Source: DAINPP01 sp963667315 (lineage in GTDB: Bacteria > Thermotogota > Thermotogae > MWEM01). From it: a stretch of 64,000 nt of DNA. The notes under the pieces were generated by a model that saw nothing but the letters and a program-made list of their open reading frames with translations, had not been told where the DNA came from and ran no database searches. Positions 51,719 through 60,654 of the stretch are shown here, piece after piece (the first letter of the stretch is position 1; every line of letters starts with the position of its first letter). Location of the stretch: positions 2,542,001 to 2,606,000 of the forward strand of contig OY763325.1 of assembly GCA_963667315.1 (NCBI GenBank). Reading direction: 5' to 3'. The translations under genes and the position numbers were made by a program.

Positions 51719-52750
51719 TTAAAGTAGTTTTAGTTCCGGGAATTTTAATCCATGATATTCCCAGTTTATACGAACTTTTTCTATCGTTGTATTAACTTCA
51801 TCGGTTTTCCAATATTCAATAAATTCTTTCTGTTTAGGTTTGAAATTTGAAGACTCATGATATTTACCTTTTTCTTCTGAAAAGTTTTCAAAGAAGGTCT
51901 CGAAACCTTTTGTCGAAAAGTCGATAACATGAATCTTCCCTTCTGGTACACCAAAATCAACTATATCATTGTAAAAGACTTCCCAGAATTTTAAAACACG
52001 TTGTTCATAAGTCAAATGATTCCATTCTTCAAAAGTAACTCCCATTCTTTCTTTTACGATTGCTTTCCAACCACCCGGTTCAGATATATTTGACATATCG
52101 ATATTCTCCATTTTTTTAAACGATTCAGCGATTCCCGCAGGATGGCGCACTGTTATAATATATTCAGCCTGATCTCTGAATATTTTCTGAAGAAATGGTA
52201 ATGAATGGGCATACGCTATCCTTTTTTGTATGATGCAATCATGTTCCTGATATTCTCTTCTTGCCCAGTTTAAATATTGAGCAAACTCAAATGCAAGACT
52301 CAACCAGGCTTTGGGATTATTCCATTCAAAAATATAATTATAGGTTGGTATACTATCATGTTGCATATGCAAATTCCTTTTCTTATAATCAATATTCATT
52401 ATCTTACATGTCTCTGTTAACGCGTATGTTCCTCCTGAACGCATAGCACCAATCACAAAATAGAATTTCTTATCTCCAAAATATTTTTTTACCACATTTT
52501 CATTTCCGGATGTTATATCCATAAATATCTTTATTGATTCATTAATAAATTGATCAAATTCTTTTTTCTTTTCAGGAATTTCAAACAACTTCATTGATTC
52601 TTTTTTTAAATTTTCAATCTTTTGCCTTTCCATTGAGTGCGCACTAAGACCCCTGGATTCCCATTGTAATTCCGGATCTATGCCGTAAATGTAAGCGAGA
52701 GTAGCATGATGTACAGGTAAATTATATTTTGTTTGTAAATTTATATTCAT
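51719..52750 (-). CDS. Sulfotransferase family protein
   Basis: The protein is 343 aa, with AAGGAGG upstream of the ATG. The 5'-phosphosulfate-binding loop is FVIGAMRSGGTYALTE and the 3'-phosphate motif is YIITVRHPAGIAESF, both with the expected spacing. The N-terminal 90 residues are specific to this protein and its neighbour. PAPS-dependent transfer of sulfate to a sugar hydroxyl is the likely reaction. It lies directly upstream of flagellin on the same strand and is divergent from a paralogue, within the flagellar glycan region. Confidence 0.8.
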   Translation of the reverse strand: MNINLQTKYNLPVHHATLAYIYGIDPELQWESRGLSAHSMERQKIENLKKESMKLFEIPEKKKEFDQFINESIKIFMDITSGNENVVKKYFGDKKFYFVIGAMRSGGTYALTETCKIMNIDYKKRNLHMQHDSIPTYNYIFEWNNPKAWLSLAFEFAQYLNWARREYQEHDCIIQKRIAYAHSLPFLQKIFRDQAEYIITVRHPAGIAESFKKMENIDMSNISEPGGWKAIVKERMGVTFEEWNHLTYEQRVLKFWEVFYNDIVDFGVPEGKIHVIDFSTKGFETFFENFSEEKGKYHESSNFKPKQKEFIEYWKTDEVNTTIEKVRINWEYHGLKFPELKLL

Positions 52751-52833
52751 GAAATCCGCCTCCTTATTTATTGATTATTATAACACGTATAAATTATGGT
52801 ATTATTTTACAAAATCTAAACTAAGGAGTTAAT

Positions 52834-53829
52834 ATGACAAATTTGTGGATTAATAATCATTTGGATATACGATATTATATTGGTAACGGCATTTTAGAAT
52901 ATGTCTGTGGACTTCCTCAGGGTGAAGCATGGAAAATTCGTGGGATGAAAGGGCATTCCCCTGAAGATTTCAGAAAATTTAACCTTGAGCGTGAGAAATT
53001 GGTTAATGAACGAATGAAAGACAAACAAGTTCAAAACAAATTAACTGATTTTATTAAAGAAACATTATTTGTCTTTAATGCCCTTATAGGTGAAAAAAAA
53101 AATAAGATAAAACAATACCTTGATAAGGAGTTTTATTTTATTTTAGGTGCTCCGAGAAGCGGTGGAACATTTTTATTTAGGAATATTGCTGATTCTGTTC
53201 ATTTCCCATGGGAAAAACTTTTACAAAAAATGATACATGATAATATTCCAAATGGTTTTTTTATGAGGGACAAAGGCGAAGATATAAATGCTTTAGGATG
53301 GAGAAGTCCCAAAAAACATCTGAATGTTCTATTTCAAATAAGCCAAATGCTGGTTTATTTTCAGAGAGAAGTTGCTGATAAGCCAGTTGTTGTAAAAAAC
53401 ATAAGTTTCTGTTATGCAGTCAGATTACTTGACTCCATATTTGAAGAAAATGCTCAATATATTGTTTCAATTAGACATCCAGGGGGTGTCAGTCTATCAA
53501 GGTCAAAAGGTTATGGTGTTGAAAATAACCAGACTGAAAAAGAAAGCGATTTCCACATCTGGTATACCCTCTATCACGAAGTAGTACGTGATGGTCTTCC
53601 AAAGGGAAAAATAATCCCCTTACTTTTCGGTGATGAGATGAATAACTTCCTTAAGGATTTCTACAAGAAACATTCACCGGATATTGAACCGGAAAAACTT
53701 TCTTTATTTAATCGAGAATATGACACTGACTTTTGGAACAAAGAAGAATTCAGAGAAAAAATGGATTACCTTGTAAGCCTGTGGGATATTAAGGGATTGA
53801 AATTCCCGAAAATTACCGAGATATTATAA
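52834..53829 (+). CDS. Sulfotransferase family protein, paralogue
   Basis: The protein is 331 aa, with AAGGAG upstream of the ATG. The 5'-PSB loop is FILGAPRSGGTFLFRN and the 3'-PSB motif is YIVSIRHPGGVSLSRS. It shares layout and an N-terminal pattern with the divergent gene at 51719-52750 (RGMKGHS against RGLSAHS), so the pair arose by duplication. An 83-nt region between them holds both promoters. Its 3' end overlaps the convergent nucleotidyltransferase by 6 nt. It probably sulfates another position or another sugar. Confidence 0.78.
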   Translation: MTNLWINNHLDIRYYIGNGILEYVCGLPQGEAWKIRGMKGHSPEDFRKFNLEREKLVNERMKDKQVQNKLTDFIKETLFVFNALIGEKKNKIKQYLDKEFYFILGAPRSGGTFLFRNIADSVHFPWEKLLQKMIHDNIPNGFFMRDKGEDINALGWRSPKKHLNVLFQISQMLVYFQREVADKPVVVKNISFCYAVRLLDSIFEENAQYIVSIRHPGGVSLSRSKGYGVENNQTEKESDFHIWYTLYHEVVRDGLPKGKIIPLLFGDEMNNFLKDFYKKHSPDIEPEKLSLFNREYDTDFWNKEEFREKMDYLVSLWDIKGLKFPKITEIL

Positions 53830-54855
53830 ATAATTTTTATAAAATTTCCATTGACCGATATCTGTCATTTGATTGGGGACCGGAAAAACTTTAACTTTCA
53901 TTCCCCTTTTTTTTGCTCTGTTTATTAGATCAGGCATGTCGATTGATTCCCGGTCGTTCACCAAGTCAATTACGGTAGGGTTTAAGATATAGATACCTGT
54001 ATTGACCAGATATGACAGATTAGGCTTTTCTTTGATTCTTTCAAATTCACCATCTTCAGCTGATTCTAATATTCCGTAAGAGATATCTATATTTTCAAGT
54101 GAACCGAATATCGTAATATCAACTTCATTTTTTTTGTGAGATTCCATTGCCTCATAGAAGTCCACGTTCAACAAAATATCACAATTAGATACAAAAAAAG
54201 GCTCTGAAATAATCTTTTCATCCAAGAGTTTTATACCGCCAGCCGTTCCAAGAAATTTATCTTCTACTATATAAGAAACATCATATTCAAGATTTTTAAG
54301 ATATTCAATGATCATTTCGGCTTTATAATTGAGAGTAACGATATATTCGTCATATCCCGAATCAACAAATTGATCCATTATATTTTCAATGATTGTTTTA
54401 TTATTAAACGGAACAAGAGGTTTTGGAATAACCTTTGTAAGGGGTAGAAGGCGTGTCCCTTTTCCACCTGCCATAATAATTACCTTTGATTTTATTGTAG
54501 ATTTCTTCTGAAAATTGTAGTCATAGAAAATGACATATTGGATCTTTCTATTTTTTAATACTGGAATATGATTAAATCCATAATTCTTTATTCTTTCTTC
54601 GTTTAAATTCAAAATATCTTCTGTTTCAAGATAAAAAGGGGTTTTGTTCATCACCATTTCAATGCTTGAATTTAAATCTATTCCCTTTAATATACTTCTA
54701 CGTAGATCTCCATCCGTAAGACTCCCGACCAGTTCATTTTCTGAATTACAAACAAATATTATCTTATGAACTGATTGATTCAGGTGATTGATCACTTTTT
54801 TTATATTTTCATCCTTATGGAATAAATTAAAATCGTATATTTTATGAATTTTCAT
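53824..54855 (-). CDS. ptmE: CBS-domain sugar nucleotidyltransferase (PtmE-like)
   Basis: The protein is 343 aa. A CBS pair fills residues about 8-115. The nucleotidyltransferase domain begins with VIIMAGGKGTRLLPLTKVIP and has KPLVP and the SNCDILL metal site. This CBS-plus-transferase layout is that of PtmE, the GlcN-1-phosphate guanylyltransferase of the GDP-based legionaminic acid pathway in Campylobacter. It overlaps the upstream cytidylyltransferase by 14 nt and is the last gene of the operon. Confidence 0.85.
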   Translation of the reverse strand: MKIHKIYDFNLFHKDENIKKVINHLNQSVHKIIFVCNSENELVGSLTDGDLRRSILKGIDLNSSIEMVMNKTPFYLETEDILNLNEERIKNYGFNHIPVLKNRKIQYVIFYDYNFQKKSTIKSKVIIMAGGKGTRLLPLTKVIPKPLVPFNNKTIIENIMDQFVDSGYDEYIVTLNYKAEMIIEYLKNLEYDVSYIVEDKFLGTAGGIKLLDEKIISEPFFVSNCDILLNVDFYEAMESHKKNEVDITIFGSLENIDISYGILESAEDGEFERIKEKPNLSYLVNTGIYILNPTVIDLVNDRESIDMPDLINRAKKRGMKVKVFPVPNQMTDIGQWKFYKNYL

Positions 54856-55570
54856 GCTTCTCTCCTAAAAAAATAGGGTAAATAAGTTCCATCAATTCAA
54901 AGTCATCTTCCGAATCAATATCGATCACACCATAATCTTTCATCACGAAGAAGGAAAACTCCCCGTCAAACGGCATCGTTTTGATAATGCTTCCCAGTGA
55001 CTCTCTTCTGTAAAAATAAATCGAAGCGTTCATATCGTATACCGCAGGTGCCTGCTGTCTCGATACAAAATCTGATTCAAGCACTTTCTTCGCTTTTCCT
55101 TCTTTTTCCTCTATCATGTTAAAATATGGGTTTCTTCTTGCTGGCACAACGGAAAAAACACAGTCAAAAAGATCAGTTTGTATCTTTTTAAAACCGTTCT
55201 CTATATCTTCCATCGTTCTTAAAGGGGATGTGATATCCAGATCCATCACATAACAATAACTTTTCTTCGTTTTATTTTCCATCTTGTCCACGGTATCAAT
55301 TATGACCGGTACCTTTGCAGCACTGTCTGTTGCATTTTCATCTTTTCTATCGACAAGAGAGCAGCCTCCTTTTTCTGCAATTTCAAGTAGCTTCTCACTG
55401 TCAGAATTGACGGCAATGTCTATGTCATATTCTGTGTATTTCTCTTTAAATGCCTTTGCCAGTTCTATTGTGTATAAAACCAGTGGCTTTCCTAAAAAGT
55501 CTCTGATATTTTTATTCTTTACCCCTTTTGATCCGGCTCTCCCGCAGATCGTAATGAGTATTGCCTTCAT
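54842..55570 (-). CDS. legF: CMP-nonulosonate cytidylyltransferase
   Basis: The protein is 242 aa. CGRAGSKGVKNKNIRDF, the CTP-binding loop of CMP-sialate synthetases, opens the protein; LDITSPLR and RQQAPAVYDMNASIY follow. It activates the finished nonulosonic acid as CMP-sugar for the glycosyltransferase. It overlaps the preceding dehydrogenase gene by 4 nt. PtmB/LegF is the closest match by context, and NeuA of other sugars cannot be excluded. Confidence 0.85.
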   Translation of the reverse strand: MKAILITICGRAGSKGVKNKNIRDFLGKPLVLYTIELAKAFKEKYTEYDIDIAVNSDSEKLLEIAEKGGCSLVDRKDENATDSAAKVPVIIDTVDKMENKTKKSYCYVMDLDITSPLRTMEDIENGFKKIQTDLFDCVFSVVPARRNPYFNMIEEKEGKAKKVLESDFVSRQQAPAVYDMNASIYFYRRESLGSIIKTMPFDGEFSFFVMKDYGVIDIDSEDDFELMELIYPIFLGEKHENS

Positions 55571-56499
55571 AGTATTTTCCCCTCACAAAGTCCAAGTGTT
55601 TTATAGGCATCTATCGGTTCGTTAAAGGATTTTTCGCGCCTGTCTATTCTGTCCAGAAAATAATTCATCTCTTTTATATAAATATCTTCCTTCTCAAACT
55701 GAATCTCTTTTTCCCGTTTTAAAAATCTGATCTTCTGAGTATACAGATCACATAAGATGATTTCTTCATTTGTATAAATTTCTATCTTTCTCTGAGGAAT
55801 CCTTCCGAAATAGTCAAGATGCAATTCTATCAGTTTATCGTCATATTCAAGGATGTATAAAGACAAATCCTCCGTGTTGATTTCAAGATTCGAGTATTTA
55901 CCTCTCACATTGACAATGTTTTCAGGATATCCAAACAGATATTTCAGGTAATCAAGTTCATGGATCAGATCAATTGAAACACCACCACCCAGTTCTTTTC
56001 TGGCAGAATAAACGTTTCTGTAATCCACGCCTTTCCGCCATTCTGGAAGGTAAGAAGAACAGATAGTTCTCACTGAAAAAATTTTTTTATCATTCAAATA
56101 CCAGTTCAAATATTCAATCACCGGATTAAATCTTAAAGGGCAAGCTGTATAGTAAACGGAATCTTCTTTAAAATCAATTTCACAGATATTCTGAAATGTT
56201 TCAGAGAAGATAGGTTTTTCGATGAACATATCTCTTGTCTTGTTTACTATTTCTTTTATTGTTTGAAAGTGAAGGATCGTGGGATTGGTTATGAAAACGA
56301 TATCATATTTTTCAAAATCTACTTTTTTATAAATTTCTTTATCTACATTTTTTTCAATATCCTCCGGTAGTTTTTTTGTCGAGCTCCTGAAAGCATGAAT
56401 CTCAAAATTGTCATTTCTATCATTCTCAAGTTTTCGAAGGTTTTTCAGATGTCTTTTCCCTATCGAACCCAATCCAAAAAAACAAATCTTTTTTTTCAT
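55567..56499 (-). CDS. Gfo/Idh/MocA-type oxidoreductase
   Basis: The protein is 310 aa. The Rossmann motif CFFGLGSIGKRHLKNL is at the N terminus and IEKPIF holds the conserved Glu-Lys-Pro of the family. It is an NAD(P)-dependent sugar dehydrogenase-like enzyme, related in place to PtmF of flagellar glycan islands. It lies 1 nt after the other Gfo/Idh gene and overlaps the cytidylyltransferase by 4 nt. The substrate is unknown, possibly a modified nonulosonate or an amino-acid-like side chain. Confidence 0.72.
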   Translation of the reverse strand: MKKKICFFGLGSIGKRHLKNLRKLENDRNDNFEIHAFRSSTKKLPEDIEKNVDKEIYKKVDFEKYDIVFITNPTILHFQTIKEIVNKTRDMFIEKPIFSETFQNICEIDFKEDSVYYTACPLRFNPVIEYLNWYLNDKKIFSVRTICSSYLPEWRKGVDYRNVYSARKELGGGVSIDLIHELDYLKYLFGYPENIVNVRGKYSNLEINTEDLSLYILEYDDKLIELHLDYFGRIPQRKIEIYTNEEIILCDLYTQKIRFLKREKEIQFEKEDIYIKEMNYFLDRIDRREKSFNEPIDAYKTLGLCEGKIL

Positions 56500-56500
56500 A

Positions 56501-57478
56501 TTAAGCCTCTATCCTATCAATCAAATTTAAAATACATTTATCTTTTTCATAATTGTACAAACCGAGGTCTTTTTTCTGTTCCACACTGGATAAAAAAGTC
56601 CTCAATTCTTCTTCATACGCATTCTCAATGATATTTGCTGCGTACCCTTTTTCTCTGACGATGTATTTGTATAACGTCACTTTTCTCATTTCTTTATTTT
56701 CAATATCATATTCATAGAGAGTTTCCGGTGTGCCTCCCCATTCAACCTGTTTATCTTCAGAAATAATCTGCAACGCTCTTTCAGGCTTCCTTGAAACCAG
56801 ATCAATCGTAATATTCCCCAAAGCTCCCGATAGATGTTCAAAAAGAATATGATAAACATCGGGATAATCCAGTTCCAGTTTCGTCTTTTTAGATTTAATC
56901 ACCTTAACGGAAAATACCTCCCCAAAAACATCCAGAATCCAAGGAAACTCTATCGCCATAATTTCCCTGCATCCATTTGTCCTTTGGTCTTTAACAAAGA
57001 AATCCTTATAAGATTCCCATGGATGCCAATCTGGAAGATATTGTCCAATATGATACCTGTAAAACGTATTTTCCGGTTTTGTGTGTTCTTTTATCCATTT
57101 AATCTCATTACGATAGAGGAATGTAGAGGAAAGGAATGCAACTCTTTTACTTGCAGACGAGCGTTTTATAATCTCATCATATTTTTCATCGGTAAGATTA
57201 ATCTCACTGAACGTGTTAATCTCTCTCTCCAAAGCTTTCAGAATATAATCACTATGTGTTAAAGGAGAAGAACAAACAAGAACCGCTTCAATTTGATTTT
57301 GTTCAGTTATCTGTTTCAAATCAACGTCAATTCCATCTAAACCAAACTCACGCTGTGCTTCTTCAGCTCTTTTAATATTCATATCTATTCCATATATCTG
57401 AATATCTTTACGTATCCCTTTAAGAAGCCGGATCCTTCTCTTACCCATTGATCCAAGTCCAATTACTGCAACTTTCAC
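56501..57478 (-). CDS. Gfo/Idh/MocA-type oxidoreductase, second copy
   Basis: The protein is 325 aa from the GTG at 57478, following GAGGTGA; the GTG 3 nt earlier is also possible. VAVIGLGSMGKRRIRLL is the dinucleotide site. The EKP motif is altered to SEINLTDEKY, so Glu is kept but the Lys-Pro pair is lost, and the enzyme may have a changed mechanism. It is distinct in sequence from its neighbour, so it is not a recent duplicate. Two such enzymes in one operon suggest an unusual sugar modification. Confidence 0.68.
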   Translation of the reverse strand: MKVAVIGLGSMGKRRIRLLKGIRKDIQIYGIDMNIKRAEEAQREFGLDGIDVDLKQITEQNQIEAVLVCSSPLTHSDYILKALEREINTFSEINLTDEKYDEIIKRSSASKRVAFLSSTFLYRNEIKWIKEHTKPENTFYRYHIGQYLPDWHPWESYKDFFVKDQRTNGCREIMAIEFPWILDVFGEVFSVKVIKSKKTKLELDYPDVYHILFEHLSGALGNITIDLVSRKPERALQIISEDKQVEWGGTPETLYEYDIENKEMRKVTLYKYIVREKGYAANIIENAYEEELRTFLSSVEQKKDLGLYNYEKDKCILNLIDRIEA

Positions 57479-57482
57479 CACA

Positions 57483-58505
57483 TCACCTCATAAAATGTTC
57501 CCATGTAATTATCTCATCTTCCCTTATTTCTTTGATTAATTCTTTTCCCAATACTTTTTCAAGATCATAAGGACTGATTCCCTTTCCGGCTCTTTTTATC
57601 TCTATATCTTCTCGCTTGATTCGTTCACCTGTATTAAGAGCTTTTTTCATCACCAGAACCTTCCGGGCAACCTCCATTATTTTAATTTCACTCTCATTCG
57701 GTTTTTTAATCCCATCCCCAAGAGCTTTTTCTATATTTCTTATTCTTAGAACCATCTCTTTCAATTCATATGGTTCAAGTGATGCCTTATGATCCGGTCC
57801 TTCCATGTTGTTATCCAGTGTAAAGTGCTTTTCAATGATTTCTGCTCCCATTGCAACGGCTGCTATGGGCACTTCTATTCCCCGCGTATGATCTGAATAT
57901 CCAACAGGTATTTTAAAGGCTTCTTTTAATGTGAGCATCGCTCTGAGATTTACTTCATTAACAGGACAGGGATAATTTGTCGTACAGTGGAGTAATGTCA
58001 ATTCTATTCTGTTATTTGCAGATTTGATCACCTGTACAGATTTTTCCACTTCTCCAAGATATGACATTCCTGTTGAGAGAAAGATTGGTTTTCCTTTCTC
58101 TGCAATATGTTTTAAAAACGGCAAATTCGTAACTTCACCGGAACCGATTTTATAATATGGGATAAGCGTTTCAAGAAAATCGGCACTTTCATAATCAAAT
58201 GGTGTTGAAAGAAATAAAATTTCCCGTTTATCACAATATTCCTTTAGTTTCAAAAAGTCTTCTTTTTGTAAGGTAAGCTCAGATAACATCTCCTGTTGTG
58301 ATTTTTCTTTACCAATGTTTTTCTTCTGATACGTCGCCATCTTTGCCAATTTTGACACCAGTTTTTTAGGATTGAACGTCTGGAATTTTACCGCATCAAC
58401 ACCAGCTTCTTTTGCTTTATCTACCAGTTGATATGCCAGTTCAACTTTTCCATTGTGATTGACACCTGCTTCCGCTATAATGAAAGTTTTATCTCTATTT
58501 ATCAC
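57483..58505 (-). CDS. legI: N-acetylneuraminate-type (legionaminate) synthase
   Basis: The protein is 340 aa from the GTG at 58505, 5 nt after GGTGA; a GTG at 58517 would overlap the upstream gene. The NeuB barrel has IIAEAGVNHNG, VKFQTF, CTTNYPCP, VGYSDHT and EKHFTLD, all intact, and a C-terminal SAF (antifreeze-like) domain from about 285. It condenses a 6-carbon sugar with phosphoenolpyruvate to make a nonulosonic acid. In this operon the product is most likely a legionaminic-acid derivative, though sialic acid remains possible. Confidence 0.92.
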   Translation of the reverse strand: MINRDKTFIIAEAGVNHNGKVELAYQLVDKAKEAGVDAVKFQTFNPKKLVSKLAKMATYQKKNIGKEKSQQEMLSELTLQKEDFLKLKEYCDKREILFLSTPFDYESADFLETLIPYYKIGSGEVTNLPFLKHIAEKGKPIFLSTGMSYLGEVEKSVQVIKSANNRIELTLLHCTTNYPCPVNEVNLRAMLTLKEAFKIPVGYSDHTRGIEVPIAAVAMGAEIIEKHFTLDNNMEGPDHKASLEPYELKEMVLRIRNIEKALGDGIKKPNESEIKIMEVARKVLVMKKALNTGERIKREDIEIKRAGKGISPYDLEKVLGKELIKEIREDEIITWEHFMR

Positions 58506-58510
58506 ATTTA

Positions 58511-59677
58511 TCACCACTTTATATCATAAAATTTCTTTTTCAGATTGATATTTTCCCCCATCTTCTCTCTAAGAATATCCAAAATTTTCTCAGATGCATG
58601 CCCTTTTCCATAAACTGATTCAATGTCAACTATAGAACTTTTGAATTCTCTTGCCAACACTTTTTTTAGAACTTTTATGACTTCAGTACTTTTCGCTTCA
58701 CAATCAATCACACTTGAAGATTTAACTCTGCCTTTCTGTCTGTCTCCTATATTTATTGTCGGTGTGTGAAAATACGGTGCCTCAATAATCCCAGATGACG
58801 AATTTCCGAGAACACAATCAAAGTGTTTAAGGCACGAAAGATATCTCAGCTGTCCCAGTGAATTAAACAGTTTGCTTTTATCTTTATTCTTTTCTGTAAA
58901 TTCTTCCAATAATGTATTGATAATTCTCCCCTGAGAATCAGAATTACTCTTCGTAAAAATAACATTGATATCTTGTGTTTTTTCTAAAGCTTTAAGTATT
59001 TGTCTGGTTTGTTCTTCTGAGGTTTTTGTTTCAAGCGTTGTTGGATGAAAAGTCACAATAATATTTTTCTTTTCCTGTAAATCTAACCCTAATTCTTTTC
59101 CCAGTTCTTCTTTATTTAATAAATCTAATTCATTTACGTTATCCAAACCAATCGCACCAACGTTAAAGATCCTATCAGGGGATTCTCCAAGTTGAATAAC
59201 TCTGTTTTTATACGTTTCTGTTGAAGTAAAATGATAATAACTCATTTTCGTAATAGAATGTCTGTAAGCTTCATCAAAAGCACCCTCTGTTGTTTCTCCA
59301 CCATGAATATGGGCAATCGGAATCTTCATTGTGTATGCGGTAATTGTTGCTGCAAATGTTTCGTATCTATCCCCAAGAACAACGAACAAATTCGGTTTTA
59401 ATCTTTTTAGTGAATCCGCTAGGGAAATCATCGCCATCCCCATCGTTTTACAAACACCAACATCTGTATCGGAAGAAAGGAGTATCTCAACTTCTTCCTC
59501 AATGGTAAAGCCATCTTGTTCAATCTGTTTATAAGTTAATCCAAACTCCGGCGAAAGGTGCATCGCAGAGACAATTAACTGTAGTTTAAACTCTGCCGAT
59601 CTTTTTATTTTTTTTAACAACGGAAACAAAAGACCATATTCAGCCCTTGTTCCTGTGAAAACAGCTATTTTTTTCAT
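58511..59677 (-). CDS. legG: Hydrolysing nucleotide-sugar 2-epimerase
   Basis: The protein is 388 aa. VFTGTRAEYGLLFPLL, VLGDRYETFAA, HIHGGETTEG and GNSSSGIIEAP are the motifs of the NeuC/WecB-like epimerases. It releases the nucleotide and inverts C2 of the bacillosamine-type precursor. Its ATG overlaps the formyltransferase stop (ATGA). It is directly upstream of the synthase, which takes its product. Confidence 0.92.
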   Translation of the reverse strand: MKKIAVFTGTRAEYGLLFPLLKKIKRSAEFKLQLIVSAMHLSPEFGLTYKQIEQDGFTIEEEVEILLSSDTDVGVCKTMGMAMISLADSLKRLKPNLFVVLGDRYETFAATITAYTMKIPIAHIHGGETTEGAFDEAYRHSITKMSYYHFTSTETYKNRVIQLGESPDRIFNVGAIGLDNVNELDLLNKEELGKELGLDLQEKKNIIVTFHPTTLETKTSEEQTRQILKALEKTQDINVIFTKSNSDSQGRIINTLLEEFTEKNKDKSKLFNSLGQLRYLSCLKHFDCVLGNSSSGIIEAPYFHTPTINIGDRQKGRVKSSSVIDCEAKSTEVIKVLKKVLAREFKSSIVDIESVYGKGHASEKILDILREKMGENINLKKKFYDIKW

Positions 59678-60639
59678 CTCAGTATCCTTTTTTCCAACTC
59701 AACTATTTTCTTTTCAAGCAAACTGATCTTATACGCTTCTGCAGTTATAAATCTTAAACCAGTTCTGTATACTGGTATTCTTGATTCTGGTTTTCTTTCG
59801 GTCGAAATTTTCTTTATTTTTATAGCCGAATCTCCTGTTTTAACAATTATACCGTCAGTCTCTATTTTTATTATTTCTCCTGGTGTAGATATATATTTAG
59901 GAATATTAGTTTCTTCTGTTTCCCATATGAATACCTTTTTTTGTTTGATAAAAGCTTGAGCACCCGGTGCCGGCAATACAAGCGCTCTAACAAAATTATG
60001 AATTTTTCTGGAACTCCATTCCCAATTGATAAATTCATCACCTATCCGCCTTCGAGAAAAATAAGTTCCGGGAATATGTTTTTGTTTTATCACATGATAC
60101 CTATTGCTCTTAATCTTTATCATCGCATCAAATAACACTTCAGGAGCTCTTTCTATTGCTTTTTTGAGAAGCGTATTGTAATTATCCATTTCTTCTATTG
60201 GAATTAACAATTGTGAAATAATATCACCGGTATCAATTCCATCATCTATAAAATGCGCTGTTACACCAAATTCTTTTTCATCGTTGATAAGAACCCAATT
60301 TAGTATATTTCTTCCTCTGTAATAAGGTAGCTTACCTGCATGACAGTTGATAAATCCGATTCTATTCGTCTCTCTGAGTTCTTTTTTTATAATTTGATTA
60401 AAGGACATTGAAATGCTTAAATCCAAATCCAAACTCTTGGAAAATACTACAAAATCCTGTGAATTAACGTTTTGATCAACGTAAACGTTAATCCCATAAT
60501 CTTCGGCTATTCTTCTCAGAACAGAATCTCTGGTTTCATATCTTAAAACAACTCCTTTGACATTAAATTCCCCTGAAGTGATTATTTTTCTCAACGAATC
60601 ATGTGCCCAAGGACCATCTCCATAAAATAAGATATTCAA
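59674..60639 (-). CDS. Formyltransferase-family sugar N-formyltransferase
   Basis: The protein is 321 aa, with a TTG start behind GAGGTGG. The formyl_trans core has the catalytic triad pattern: Asn and His in INCHAGKLPYYRG and Asp in DDGIDTGDII. A C-terminal OB-like domain is at about 205-300. Sugar N-formyltransferases use N10-formyl-THF to formylate amino sugars. In this operon it may occupy the acylation step that LegH performs in other pathways, giving an N-formyl group in the final sugar. Confidence 0.78.
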   Translation of the reverse strand: MNILFYGDGPWAHDSLRKIITSGEFNVKGVVLRYETRDSVLRRIAEDYGINVYVDQNVNSQDFVVFSKSLDLDLSISMSFNQIIKKELRETNRIGFINCHAGKLPYYRGRNILNWVLINDEKEFGVTAHFIDDGIDTGDIISQLLIPIEEMDNYNTLLKKAIERAPEVLFDAMIKIKSNRYHVIKQKHIPGTYFSRRRIGDEFINWEWSSRKIHNFVRALVLPAPGAQAFIKQKKVFIWETEETNIPKYISTPGEIIKIETDGIIVKTGDSAIKIKKISTERKPESRIPVYRTGLRFITAEAYKISLLEKKIVELEKRILR

Positions 60640-60654
60640 GATTCCACCTCTAAA

